Assembly (NCBI GenBank): GCA_964410625.1
Contig: CAYPHY010000027.1
Location: forward strand, 1-64,000
DNA: 64,000 bases
Direction: 5' to 3'
Origin: CAYPHY01 sp964410625
GTDB taxonomy: Bacteria > Chloroflexota > Anaerolineae > Promineifilales > Promineifilaceae
Under the pieces are notes generated by a model. The model was not told the origin of the DNA and did no database searches. It saw nothing but the letters and a program-made list of their open reading frames with translations. Below, piece after piece: positions 48,101 through 56,860 of the stretch. Positions within the stretch are counted from its first letter, which is position 1; each line of letters begins with the position of its first letter. A program made the translations under genes and the position numbers.

Positions 48101-49003
48101 CCCGACAGCTACACCACGCTGCAAAACACCACCCTGGACATCGCGGCCCCCGGCGTGCTGGGCAACGACGAAGATGCAGATGGCGATTGGTTGGCGGCCG
48201 TCCTGGAAAGCCAGCCCGCACATGGTGAGCTAACGCTCAACGCCAACGGCTCCTTCAGCTACACGCCGGAGGCCGGATACAGCGGCAACGATAGCTTCAG
48301 CTATCGTGCCGACGACTACGACGGCCAATCGGAAGCGGCGAAAGTAACGATTGAGGTATTGCCCCCCGGAAGCAATCTGCCGCCAACGGCCGCCCCCGAT
48401 GCCTACACCGCGCGGCAAGAGACGCCGCTAACCGTTCCTGCCCCCGGCGTGCTGGACAATGACCAGGACGGGAATGGGGACGCGCTAACAGCGGTAGTGG
48501 AGAGCCAACCGGCGAATGGGGCTTTGACCCTCAACGCCAACGGCTCCTTCACCTATACGCCGAAAGCGGGCTACACCGGCAGCGACAGCTTCACCTACCG
48601 CGCCAATGATGGTCAGGCGTCTTCCGCGCCCGCTACCGTCACCATCTCCATCCTGCCCACCGGGGCGAACCTGCCGCCGCTGGCCTTCAGCGACCGCTAC
48701 GAAGGGACGCAAGGGACGACGCTAACCATCGCCGCCCCTGGGGTGTTGGGCAATGACCAGGACGAGGATGGGGACACGCTGGCGGCCGTTGTCGAAAACG
48801 AACCGGCACACGGGACGCTGGTGCTGAACAGCGACGGCTCATTCAGCTATTCGGCCGACAACGGCTTCAGTGGCAGCGATAGCTTCACCTACCGCGCCAG
48901 CGACGGCCGCGCCCAATCCGGACCGGCGACGGTGACGATTGTGGTGCGGCCAGGTGGTGGGCAACTCCAGCGGCTGCTGCTGCCGGTCGTTTTCAAACCG
49001 TAA
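45125..49003 (+). CDS. giant secreted beta-helix/cadherin-like surface protein, tandem paralogue 1
   Basis: The 1292-residue protein has a signal peptide (ILIALFVGLIFVLNGS, cleavage near THAADP). Two right-handed beta-helix modules follow (about 40-560 and 575-980), each starting with an ACTDYVGDVAALIAAIDEAN- or CAGGAAELVAAITAAN-like segment and ending RPQGNxxDxGAYE (choice-of-anchor-Q pattern). Three cadherin-like Ig domains follow (about 985-1275), each with PPTAAPDSYTTLQ and APGVLGNDEDADGD and ending in SDSFTYRANDG-like strands. The tail is LQRLLLPVVFKP. It is probably an adhesin or matrix protein; no catalytic residues are seen. The ATG at 45125 is used because upstream codons lie in the hairpin. 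It is more diverged than the next two copies in its early helix. Confidence 0.85.
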   Translation: MNDSYQRHKQILIALFVGLIFVLNGSGTAVTHAADPILVACTDYVGDVAALIAAIDEANSDPDESTIRLGQNCGYTLTAPVAAGNLNGLPLVKYDLVLEGKDAYIERSLQAPDFRLLAVGNDVHLTINDLSLIGGLIPQEFGGAIVTGSGATLTLNHTYIEDNKALKGGAIFLGLDSSLTLNQVYFDDNSAAEEGGALYTAPGSNLTLDQVKLRDSDAKEGGAIYAQGEAVIRDSQLWQSDATGKGGGIYATAALTIERSDLYNNEARMGGGAIYAAGETAVYDSRFANNYADNSFGSGGAVLADGRLTVKRSHFAFNVAQNGGGILALNVQITDSDFYENHALYQGGGVYALDASRGIHGVHFDQNTADIYSGGGLFVRSNLDLQRSYFHRNVAKTVGGGLHLVGYGTAALIDNNLWVDNVSEAQTGNAMYLEMMNIGTVSARHNTVVSNGNPLPGSGIIHNNGNGVFDNNILTGFATALKDLSGAGVSRSNLYFNNTDNEEGLPAPGTNSLVADPKFVGAGNYRLGEDSPAIDSGLDLQILEDIRGNTRPQGNAPDRGAYEFNGEAETIFPVTCAGGAAELVAAITAANRHFGPDVIEIEAGSCVFELATAAGMFSDDDAAGLPAVMDTLRLDGGGAMVQRAESAAPFRILEAYAPRLTVENLTIRNGVAEYDGGGGLYSYYETKLHLNGVNLRDNYVNRHGGGVYAIGELIVENSQVTDNRAYDGGGLYADGEMTLHNSIVADNTALEYGGGASAYEASITNTLFTGNWAGYGGGGLAIWNMVELRTSTFIGNHAAGNSAAGDGGSALYFYRPVGSNLIENNVWLYNQTEDANAAVTSAAIKIYGGNPNSSVSLWHNTIVGGRLPESAAIEMGSDVDKVSYRVENNIIVGFAVGVRKENKGTLATNANLYFDNDLTEVGAGSSSNHVKSDPQFRNLAAGDARLRAGSPAIDSGANLGVLVDRKGTTRPQGNGYDIGAYEYTPNVPPTAAPDSYTTLQNTTLDIAAPGVLGNDEDADGDWLAAVLESQPAHGELTLNANGSFSYTPEAGYSGNDSFSYRADDYDGQSEAAKVTIEVLPPGSNLPPTAAPDAYTARQETPLTVPAPGVLDNDQDGNGDALTAVVESQPANGALTLNANGSFTYTPKAGYTGSDSFTYRANDGQASSAPATVTISILPTGANLPPLAFSDRYEGTQGTTLTIAAPGVLGNDQDEDGDTLAAVVENEPAHGTLVLNSDGSFSYSADNGFSGSDSFTYRASDGRAQSGPATVTIVVRPGGGQLQRLLLPVVFKP

Positions 49004-49021
49004 AGGATTGTTAGCAGGGCT

Positions 49022-49092
49022 ACAGCGGATAGAGGAATAAACGGATAAGTCGGTAAGCCATCCGTTTATTTCTGAATCCGTTATAGTCCGGG
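49022..49092. repeat. hairpin between giant protein genes 1 and 2
   Basis: ACAGCGGATAGAGGAATAAA-like left arm and TTTATTTCTGAATCCGTT-like right arm. The equivalent gap between genes 2 and 3 carries a related hairpin. Confidence 0.6.
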
Positions 49093-49106
49093 AAAACGTA
49101 CTGACC

Positions 49107-52100
49107 ATGAATCACTTATTTCGTAAATATAATTTGACATTGATCGCCCTTTTGCTGGGTTTGATCGTTCTCTTGGGGAGTAACGGCGGAACGGCCGCTA
49201 TCCAGGCGGCCGATCCCATCCTCGTCGCTTGCACCGATGGCGTGGGCGATGTGGCGGCGCTGATCGCGGCCGTTGAAGAGGCCAACAATGACCCTGACAA
49301 GGACACGATCCGCCTCGGCGAAAATTGTACCTATACGCTGGTCGCGCCCTTTCCCGGCAATACCACACACGGCCTTGTGCTGATAGAGAATGATGAGGTT
49401 GTGCTGCAGGGGAACGGGGCAACGATCGAGCGTGATGGACAAGCGCCCCCCTTTCGCCTTCTATACGTGGAAGCCAACGTTCGCCTGACGGCCAACAACC
49501 TCACCCTGCGCGGGGGATCGCTCCCCACAGAGGGTGGAGGCGCGATCTACACCAATCCAGGGGGCAGCCTGACGCTCAGCCGGGTGAATATCGAGTACAA
49601 CGAGGCCAAAGAGGGCGGGGCGATCTATACGCAGAGCGCGACGATCATCAGCAATAGCCACGTGTGGGATAACTGGACAGAGGATGCGGCCGGTAAGGGT
49701 GGGGCGATTTATGCGACGGCCGCGCTGACCGTCGAGAATTCAGACCTATATTGGAACTATGGCGAAGGGGGTGGCGGCGCGATTTATGCGGTTGGGGAAA
49801 CGGCCGTCTATGCCAGTCGCCTCACCGGCAACGGCAGCGACAAGAACAACGGCGGAGCCATCCTGGCTGATGGGACGCTACGAGTAACCGGCAGCCACTT
49901 TGCTTATAACTACGCCTTCAATGGCGGCGGCATAAACGGCAACAACGTCCAGATCACCGACTCAATCTTCTACGGCAACTACGCCCAGGAGTACGGCGGT
50001 GGCGTCTTTGCCATGAATGCATCGAGAGGCATTCATGGCGTCCACTTTGCCCAAAACAGCGCCGAGAAAGCCGCTGGTGGCGGGATGTATGTCTTTGGCG
50101 ATCTCGACTTGCAGCGCAGTTATTTCTATCGCAATGAATCCGGCCAAAATGGCGGCGGTCTCTATCTCTATAATAGCGGCCCGACAGCGCTGATCGCCAA
50201 TAATCTTTGGGTAGACAACGCCTCTGCCGTACAAGTCGGGAACGCCATGGGCCTGGCGGTAGCGAGTAGCGGCACCAACCCGTTTCATGTGCGGCACAAC
50301 ACAGTCGTCCACACCGGCTCTGTTCAGCCCGGCAGCGGCATCTTTATCAGCAACAGCTACGCTATCTTTGTCAACAACATCCTCACCGGTTTTGAGACCG
50401 CCATTCGCGACCAGAGCGCAAAAGCCTACACGGTAAACAACCTCTACTATAACAACGAGATCAACGAACAGGGCCTGGATGGGTCGCCTGAGAACGCCCT
50501 GGTGGCCGATCCGCAATTCGCTGGCGTTGGCAACTACCGTCTCAGCGAAGGGTCGCCGGCAATTGACAGCGCGGCCAACTTGCAGCCAGGCACAACCACA
50601 GACATCCTCGGCACGCCTCGGCCGCAAGGCAACGCCAACGACCGTGGGGCCTATGAGTTCAACGGCGAGGCGGAGAAGGTCTATCCGGTCGCCTGTGTTG
50701 GTGGCGTGGGTGACGTCGGGGCGCTTTTCACGGCGATCACGGCCGCCAACCAGCATTTTGGGCCGGACGTGATTGAGATCGAGGGTGAGGATTGTGTTTT
50801 TGAGCTGACGACGGCCGCCGGAGAGTTTGGCGCCTTTAGCCCCAGCGGGCTGCCGGCAGTGATGGACACGCTGTGGCTGGAAGGTAACGGGGCTACCTTG
50901 CAGCGTGCGGAGTCGGCCGCGCCCTTCCGCCTCCTCGAAAACTATGCACCCAAGCTGACGGTGGAGGATTTGACCATCCGCAACGGCTACGCGGAAGCAG
51001 AAAGCGGCGGCGCCATTTACTCCGCTGACGAGACGGAGCTGCACCTGCTCGGCGTCAAGCTGCTTGACAACCAGGCCGATGAGACCGGCGGCGGTGTCTC
51101 TGCGATTGGAAGGTTAACGGTCGAATACAGTGAAGTGATCGGCAACCGCGCCTCTGGACGCGGCGGTGGTCTATACAGCAATGGCGGACTGACGATCAGC
51201 AATAGCGTCGTGAGCGGCAACGAGAGTGGTGAAAGCGGGGGTGGGGCCAATGGCTGGGACGGCCGCATTGCCAACACTCTCTTTACAGACAACCAGGCCA
51301 GCGAGTACGGCGGAGGCCTCTGGGTAGGTGGCGGGATAGAGCTACGGTCATCTACCTTTGTGAATAATCGCGCTGCTATCAATGGCGGCGGTCTCCAACT
51401 GAGCGACCCCTATCGGGAAACCACTGTGGAGAACAGCGTCTGGATAAACAACGAGGCAGCAGGGCGGGGCGCGGCACTCTCCATCCGTGACTACTACTCG
51501 CAAGTGTACCACATCCGACACAACACCTTTGCCGGTGACGCTACACCGGAAAGCGTGGCAGTTTACCTCGTGCCTTTTGGCACGACTACCCCAGCCTTCA
51601 ACGTAGTGAACAATATCATCACCGGTCATGCGGTGGGAGTGATGCGAGAAAACAAGGGCACGCTGACCACCGCCGCCAACCTATACTTTGACAATGGGCT
51701 GAACGAAGTAGGGGCGACTGCCAGTAACTTCCATGTTAAGGCTGATCCGCGGTTCCGCCACCTGGCCGGGGGAGATGTCCGGCTGCGGGCCGGCTCTCCG
51801 GCAATTGATAACGCGACCAATCTCAACGTGCCGGTGGATCGCAACAACGTCGCCCGGCCGCAAGGCGATGGCATTGACATCGGCGCATATGAATATGTCG
51901 AGAATGTCCCGCCAACGGCCGCGCCCGACAGCTACACCACGCTGCAAGACACTCCCCTGGAAATCCCGGCCCCCGGCGTGCTGGGCAATGACGAAGATCC
52001 AAACAACGAGCCACTGGCGGCCGTCCTCGCCAGCCAACCGGCACACGGGACATTGACGCTCAACGCCAACGGCTCCTTCAGCTATACGCCAGAGGCCGGT

Positions 52101-52826
52101 TACAGCGGTAGCGACAGCTTCACCTATCGCGCCGATGACTATGCCGATCAGACAGAACCGGTGACGGTGACGATTACGGTGTTGCCAACGGGGACGAATA
52201 TCCCGCCAACGGCCGCCGCCGACGCCTATTCCACTCGGCAGGACAAGCCGCTGGAAATCCCCGCCCCCGGCGTGCTGGACAACGATGAGGATACGAATGG
52301 GGATGCATTGACGGCCGTGCTACAAGCTCCGCCAGTCAATGGCTCATTGACGCTCAACAACGACGGCTCCTTCAGCTATGCGCCAAAGGCGGGTTTCACC
52401 GGCAGCGACAGCTTCAGCTATCAGGCCCACGACGGGAAAGCGTCGTCGGCCGAGACCGTCGTTACCATCACCGTGCTGGCGGACGGGGCAAACCTGCCGC
52501 CGGTGGCCTTTGGGGATGGTTATGAGACCTCGCGTGGACGAACTTTAACCATTGCCGCGCCGGGTGTGCTCGGCAATGACCAGGATGGGGATGGGGACGC
52601 GCTGGCGGCCGTCGTTGAAAGCCAACCAGCACACGGGACAGTAGAGATGAAGGCCGATGGCTCGTTTACCTATCTACCAGACTCAGGCTTCAGCGGCACT
52701 GACCGCTTCACCTATCGCGCTAGCGACGGCCGTGCCCGCTCTGCAGCGACGACGGTGACGATTGTGGTGCGGTCAGGCGGCGGGCAAATTCAGCGGCGGC
52801 TGCTGCCGATCGTTTTCAAACCGTAA
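49107..52826 (+). CDS. giant secreted beta-helix/cadherin-like surface protein, tandem paralogue 2
   Basis: The 1239-residue product has the same plan as its neighbours: signal peptide (LIALLLGLIVLLGSNGG, cleavage near IQAADP), two beta-helix modules, three cadherin-like domains and the tail IQRRLLPIVFKP. It lacks one early helix turn block found in copies 1 and 3 (the extra DNKALKGGAIFLG-type rungs), which accounts for its shorter length. Its start MNHLFRKYNLTLIALLLG nearly matches that of copy 3, marking these two as the most recent duplicates. Any role in adhesion is inferred from the folds. Confidence 0.85.
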   Translation: MNHLFRKYNLTLIALLLGLIVLLGSNGGTAAIQAADPILVACTDGVGDVAALIAAVEEANNDPDKDTIRLGENCTYTLVAPFPGNTTHGLVLIENDEVVLQGNGATIERDGQAPPFRLLYVEANVRLTANNLTLRGGSLPTEGGGAIYTNPGGSLTLSRVNIEYNEAKEGGAIYTQSATIISNSHVWDNWTEDAAGKGGAIYATAALTVENSDLYWNYGEGGGGAIYAVGETAVYASRLTGNGSDKNNGGAILADGTLRVTGSHFAYNYAFNGGGINGNNVQITDSIFYGNYAQEYGGGVFAMNASRGIHGVHFAQNSAEKAAGGGMYVFGDLDLQRSYFYRNESGQNGGGLYLYNSGPTALIANNLWVDNASAVQVGNAMGLAVASSGTNPFHVRHNTVVHTGSVQPGSGIFISNSYAIFVNNILTGFETAIRDQSAKAYTVNNLYYNNEINEQGLDGSPENALVADPQFAGVGNYRLSEGSPAIDSAANLQPGTTTDILGTPRPQGNANDRGAYEFNGEAEKVYPVACVGGVGDVGALFTAITAANQHFGPDVIEIEGEDCVFELTTAAGEFGAFSPSGLPAVMDTLWLEGNGATLQRAESAAPFRLLENYAPKLTVEDLTIRNGYAEAESGGAIYSADETELHLLGVKLLDNQADETGGGVSAIGRLTVEYSEVIGNRASGRGGGLYSNGGLTISNSVVSGNESGESGGGANGWDGRIANTLFTDNQASEYGGGLWVGGGIELRSSTFVNNRAAINGGGLQLSDPYRETTVENSVWINNEAAGRGAALSIRDYYSQVYHIRHNTFAGDATPESVAVYLVPFGTTTPAFNVVNNIITGHAVGVMRENKGTLTTAANLYFDNGLNEVGATASNFHVKADPRFRHLAGGDVRLRAGSPAIDNATNLNVPVDRNNVARPQGDGIDIGAYEYVENVPPTAAPDSYTTLQDTPLEIPAPGVLGNDEDPNNEPLAAVLASQPAHGTLTLNANGSFSYTPEAGYSGSDSFTYRADDYADQTEPVTVTITVLPTGTNIPPTAAADAYSTRQDKPLEIPAPGVLDNDEDTNGDALTAVLQAPPVNGSLTLNNDGSFSYAPKAGFTGSDSFSYQAHDGKASSAETVVTITVLADGANLPPVAFGDGYETSRGRTLTIAAPGVLGNDQDGDGDALAAVVESQPAHGTVEMKADGSFTYLPDSGFSGTDRFTYRASDGRARSAATTVTIVVRSGGGQIQRRLLPIVFKP

Positions 52827-52829
52827 AAG

Positions 52830-52912
52830 ACAGGACTACAACGGATGGAGAAACAAACGGATGTTAATCCTTCCTTATCCGTTGTTTTCTCTATCCGTTG
52901 TAGTCCGTCGAG
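52830..52912. repeat. hairpin between giant protein genes 2 and 3
   Basis: GGACTACAACGGATGGAGAA pairs with TTCTCTATCCGTTGTAGTCC, with a GGATGTTAATCCTTCCTTATCC loop. Confidence 0.75.
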
Positions 52913-52933
52913 TAGAACGTAAAGGAACAAATC

Positions 52934-55900
52934 ATGAATCACTTATTTCGTAAACACACCTTGACCCTGATCGCCCTCTTCCTGGGGCTGATTATCATAC
53001 TGGGTGGCAACGGTCGCCCGGCCGTCAGCCACGCCAGCGCAGCGGCCGATCCCATCATCGTCGGCTGTACCGACTATGTGGGCGACGTGGCCGCGCTGAT
53101 CGCTGCCTTTAACGAGGCCAACAGCGACCCCGACGAAAGCACCATTCAACTCGGTGAATATTGCGCCTACACCTTGACTGCACCGGCAACCGCTGGCGGA
53201 ATCACCGGCCTGCCCCTCGTCAGCCATAACCTCATACTGGAGGGGAATGGCTCAGCCATTGCACGCGAGGACCAGGGGCCACCCCTGCGCTTCCTGGTGT
53301 TGCAAGACAACGTCCAGCTAACCGCCAACAACCTCGGCCTGTATGGCGGCTCGCTCCCGCAAGAGGACGGTGGGGCGATCTACCTCGAGCCGGGGGCTGC
53401 GCTGACGCTCAACCAGGGGTATTTGGACTACAACGAAGCCCGAAAGGGCGGGGCGATCTATGCCAGTTCGGGAGCGAGCGTGACGCTCAATGGCACCTAT
53501 TTGTATGGCAACTTTGCCTCAGAGGAAGGGGGGGCGATTTATGCCGATGCGGGGAGCAGCCTGACGCTCGACCAGGCGTTTGTGGACGACAGCAGGGCCA
53601 AAACGGGTGGGGGAATCTATACGCAAGGTGAGGCGATCATCCGTGATAGCTACTTTGAGTATAACGAGACCACGCTGACCGGTGGGGCTATCCAGGCGAC
53701 GGCCGCGCTGACCATCGAGCGTTCAGACTTCGAAGATAACTATGCCGAGCAGGGGGGCGGGGCGATTTACGCGGTTGGGGAGACGACCATTCAGGACAGC
53801 CGCTTCATTGAGAACGGCACCAACGATTTGGTGGCTGATGGCGGGGCTGTTTGGGCCAGTGGTGTGCTGACCGTCAGCGATAGCTACTTTGCCTATAACT
53901 ATGCCAATGAGGGCGGCGGCATCTATGGCAAAGATGTGCAGATCACCGACTCGGACTTCTATGACAACTATGCCTATAACACCAGCGGCGGGGTCTATGC
54001 CGAGAACGCCTCGCGCGGCATTCACGGCGCCCGCTTTGAATATAACACCGCCGATGGCTTCGTAGGCGGCGGGCTATACGTCTGGGCCGATCTCGACTTG
54101 CAACGCAGTTACTTCCACGCCAATGAATCTAAGAGCGTGGGCGGTGGGCTGTATGTTCGTGGAGAGGGGACATCGGTCGTCGTTGCCAATAACCTCTGGG
54201 TGGATAACGTTTCCAGGGGAGCGATTGGGAATGTGATGGTGACGGGGGTCAAAAGCGGCGGCACCATTAGCATCCGCCACAACACGGCCGTCCACACCGG
54301 ATCGATCCAGACCGGCAGCGGCATCCTCATCGCCGGGCCTGGCGTCGTCGAAAACAACATCATCACCGGCTTCGCCACCGGGCTGCTGGCGCAAAGTCAA
54401 CTGGCTGTCTCCCGCTCCAATCTCTACTTTAACAACACCACCAACGAACAGGGGTTTGCCGCGCCGGGGACGGATAGCCTGGTAGCAGACCCGCGCTTTG
54501 TGGGTGAAGGGAACTATCGCCTCGCGGAAGGGTCTCCGGCGATTGACAGCGCAGGGGCGACGGATACAACGGCCGACATCCTCGGCACAGCGCGGCCGCA
54601 AGGGGCCAAGCCAGATCGCGGTGCGTATGAGTTCAACGGCGAGCCGGAAACGGTCTTCCCTGTCACCTGTGCCGGTGGCGCGGCCGAACTGGTGGCGGCA
54701 TTTGCTGCTGCCAACCGCAACTTCGGGCCAGATGTGATCGAGCTGGAAGGGCCGGACTGTATCTATGAATTGACGACGGCCGCCGGTGTGTTTGGTTATG
54801 ATGGCCCGACTGGCTTACCGGCGGTGATGGATACGCTGTGGCTGGATGGCAACGGAGCGATTGTGCAACGCCAGGAATCGGCCGCGCCCTTTCGCCTGCT
54901 CGAAAACTATGCATCCAGCCTGACGCTGGAAGAGCTGACACTGCGCAATGGCTTATCGGAAGGCTCCGGCTACGGTGGCGCGATCTATAGCTTTTACGAT
55001 ACGGCGTTGCATCTAAATAACGTCCGGCTGCACAACAACGAAGCCGACGACGATGGCGGCGCGATCTATTCATTTGACACGTTAACGGTCAAGAATAGCG
55101 AACTGATCGGCAACCACGCCGGCGATGACGGCGGAGCCATTTATGCAGATTATGGAATTGACCTCCAGGCATCTACATTTGTGGGCAATAGCACCGGTAC
55201 AAGTACAGCTGATTATGGCGGAGGTCTCTACCTTGTCATTCCCGATTCAGGCGCGACGGTTGAAAACAACGTCTGGCTGAACAACCAGGCCGGGGGTAGA
55301 GGTGCGGCCATCTACCTGATGGACTACAACCCGGCTGTTGACAGCATTCGCCACAACACCATTGCCGGGAATGGAACGCCGGATAGCGTGGCCGTCTACC
55401 AGTTCTCCTACCTCCCTGATGGGTCCTCTGTCCGCGTGGAGAACAACATCATCACCGGTCATGCAGTGGGGGTGATGCGCGAATTTGCCGGTAAGCTGGA
55501 GACCAACAATAATCTCTACTTTAATAATGCCTTGAACGAAGTCGGCGCGACGAGCAGCACGAACCACATCAAGGAAGACCCACTATTCCGTAACCTGGCC
55601 GGTGGCGACGCCCGCCTGCAAAGAGAGTCACCGGCCATTGACCGCGCGGCCAACCTGGGCGTGACGAAGGATCGGAATGGCATTTCCCGGCCGCAAGGCA
55701 ATGGCAATGACATCGGCGCATATGAATACCTGTCGAACTTTTTCCCCAGGGTCACGGCCGATGCCTACACCACCTCCGAGGATATCCCTCTGGTGATTGC
55801 CGCGCCTGGCGTGTTGGGCAACGACATAGATGACGACCTCGATCCGCTGGCGGCCGTTCTTGAAACCTCACCCACACATGGCGAGTTGACGCTCAACGCT

Positions 55901-56659
55901 GATGGCTCCTTCACCTATACACCCGACGCCGGATTCAGCGGCAACGACAGCTTCACCTACTACGCCGATGATTACGATGACCCATCTGAACCGGCGACGG
56001 TGACAATCGAGGTTGTGCCACAGGGAACGAATGTGCCGCCCTCGGCCGCCGCCGACGCCTTCACCACCAAGCAGGACAAGGCGTTGGAAATCCCGGCCCC
56101 CGGCGTGCTGGACAATGATCAGGATGTGAACGGCGATCCGCTGACGGCCATGCTGGAAACGGAACCGGCGAACGGCACCGTGACGCTCAACGCCGACGGC
56201 TCCTTCAGCTATACGCCTAACACCGGCTACACCGGCAGCGACAGCTTCAGCTATCGTGCCAACGACGGGCAGGCGTCGTCCACAGCGGCCGTCGTCACCA
56301 TCACCATCCTCCCCGCCGGGGCCAACCTGCCGCCGCTGGCCTTCAGCGACCGCTATGAGACCGCGCGGGGGCAAACGCTGACCATCGCCGCGCCCGGTGT
56401 GCTGGGTAACGACCAGGATGGGGATGGGGATAGCCTGACGGCCGTCCTCGAAAGCCAACCGGCGCACGGCGAGTTGGCACTCAACGCCGATGGCTCCTTC
56501 ACCTACACACCCGATACCGGCTTCAGCGGCAGTGATAGCTTCACCTACCGCGCGGGCGACGGCCGCACCCGTTCGGCAGCAGCGACGGTGACGATTCGGG
56601 TTCGGCCGTCTGGCGGACAGGTGCAACGCTTACTGCTGCCTGTAGTCGTCACTCCTTAA
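52934..56659 (+). CDS. giant secreted beta-helix/cadherin-like surface protein, tandem paralogue 3
   Basis: The 1241-residue product has a signal peptide (LIALFLGLIIILGGNG), two beta-helix modules, three cadherin-like domains and the tail VQRLLLPVVVTP. Rungs such as GGAIYADAGSSLTLDQ and GGGLYVWADLDLQRSYFH repeat through the first helix. The second helix is shorter than in copies 1 and 2. AAAGGAAC precedes the ATG. It is followed by a clear terminator, so the three genes may be read as one long transcript or separately, given the hairpins between them. Confidence 0.85.
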   Translation: MNHLFRKHTLTLIALFLGLIIILGGNGRPAVSHASAAADPIIVGCTDYVGDVAALIAAFNEANSDPDESTIQLGEYCAYTLTAPATAGGITGLPLVSHNLILEGNGSAIAREDQGPPLRFLVLQDNVQLTANNLGLYGGSLPQEDGGAIYLEPGAALTLNQGYLDYNEARKGGAIYASSGASVTLNGTYLYGNFASEEGGAIYADAGSSLTLDQAFVDDSRAKTGGGIYTQGEAIIRDSYFEYNETTLTGGAIQATAALTIERSDFEDNYAEQGGGAIYAVGETTIQDSRFIENGTNDLVADGGAVWASGVLTVSDSYFAYNYANEGGGIYGKDVQITDSDFYDNYAYNTSGGVYAENASRGIHGARFEYNTADGFVGGGLYVWADLDLQRSYFHANESKSVGGGLYVRGEGTSVVVANNLWVDNVSRGAIGNVMVTGVKSGGTISIRHNTAVHTGSIQTGSGILIAGPGVVENNIITGFATGLLAQSQLAVSRSNLYFNNTTNEQGFAAPGTDSLVADPRFVGEGNYRLAEGSPAIDSAGATDTTADILGTARPQGAKPDRGAYEFNGEPETVFPVTCAGGAAELVAAFAAANRNFGPDVIELEGPDCIYELTTAAGVFGYDGPTGLPAVMDTLWLDGNGAIVQRQESAAPFRLLENYASSLTLEELTLRNGLSEGSGYGGAIYSFYDTALHLNNVRLHNNEADDDGGAIYSFDTLTVKNSELIGNHAGDDGGAIYADYGIDLQASTFVGNSTGTSTADYGGGLYLVIPDSGATVENNVWLNNQAGGRGAAIYLMDYNPAVDSIRHNTIAGNGTPDSVAVYQFSYLPDGSSVRVENNIITGHAVGVMREFAGKLETNNNLYFNNALNEVGATSSTNHIKEDPLFRNLAGGDARLQRESPAIDRAANLGVTKDRNGISRPQGNGNDIGAYEYLSNFFPRVTADAYTTSEDIPLVIAAPGVLGNDIDDDLDPLAAVLETSPTHGELTLNADGSFTYTPDAGFSGNDSFTYYADDYDDPSEPATVTIEVVPQGTNVPPSAAADAFTTKQDKALEIPAPGVLDNDQDVNGDPLTAMLETEPANGTVTLNADGSFSYTPNTGYTGSDSFSYRANDGQASSTAAVVTITILPAGANLPPLAFSDRYETARGQTLTIAAPGVLGNDQDGDGDSLTAVLESQPAHGELALNADGSFTYTPDTGFSGSDSFTYRAGDGRTRSAAATVTIRVRPSGGQVQRLLLPVVVTP

Positions 56660-56667
56660 CACCAGCT

Positions 56668-56722
56668 CACCACGAAGCAATGGTCGGAGCAAACCCTGAC
56701 TATTGCTTCGTGGTGATTTTAT
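56668..56722 (+). terminator. Rho-independent terminator of the surface protein cluster
   Basis: Perfect stem CACCACGAAGCAAT/ATTGCTTCGTGGTG (56668-56681, 56702-56715), then ATTTTAT. Confidence 0.8.
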
Positions 56723-56757
56723 CCCCTTGTGCGGTACAATCGTCACGAATGAAAATG

Positions 56758-56843
56758 CCTCACGCAAAGACGCGAAGGCCGCTAAGTTTTTCCTTCACTT
56801 CGTTCAGGACACGCCTTTGCGCCCTTTGCGTCTTTGCGTGAGC
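56758..56843. repeat. TGCG-type hairpin repeat, copy 5
   Basis: CCTCACGCAAAGACGCGAAG and CTTTGCGTCTTTGCGTGAGC arms. It ends eight bases before the AGGAG of the next gene and creates a false in-frame N-terminal extension (TTG at 56834). Confidence 0.7.
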
Positions 56844-56860
56844 TATTTTTAGGAGATCTT

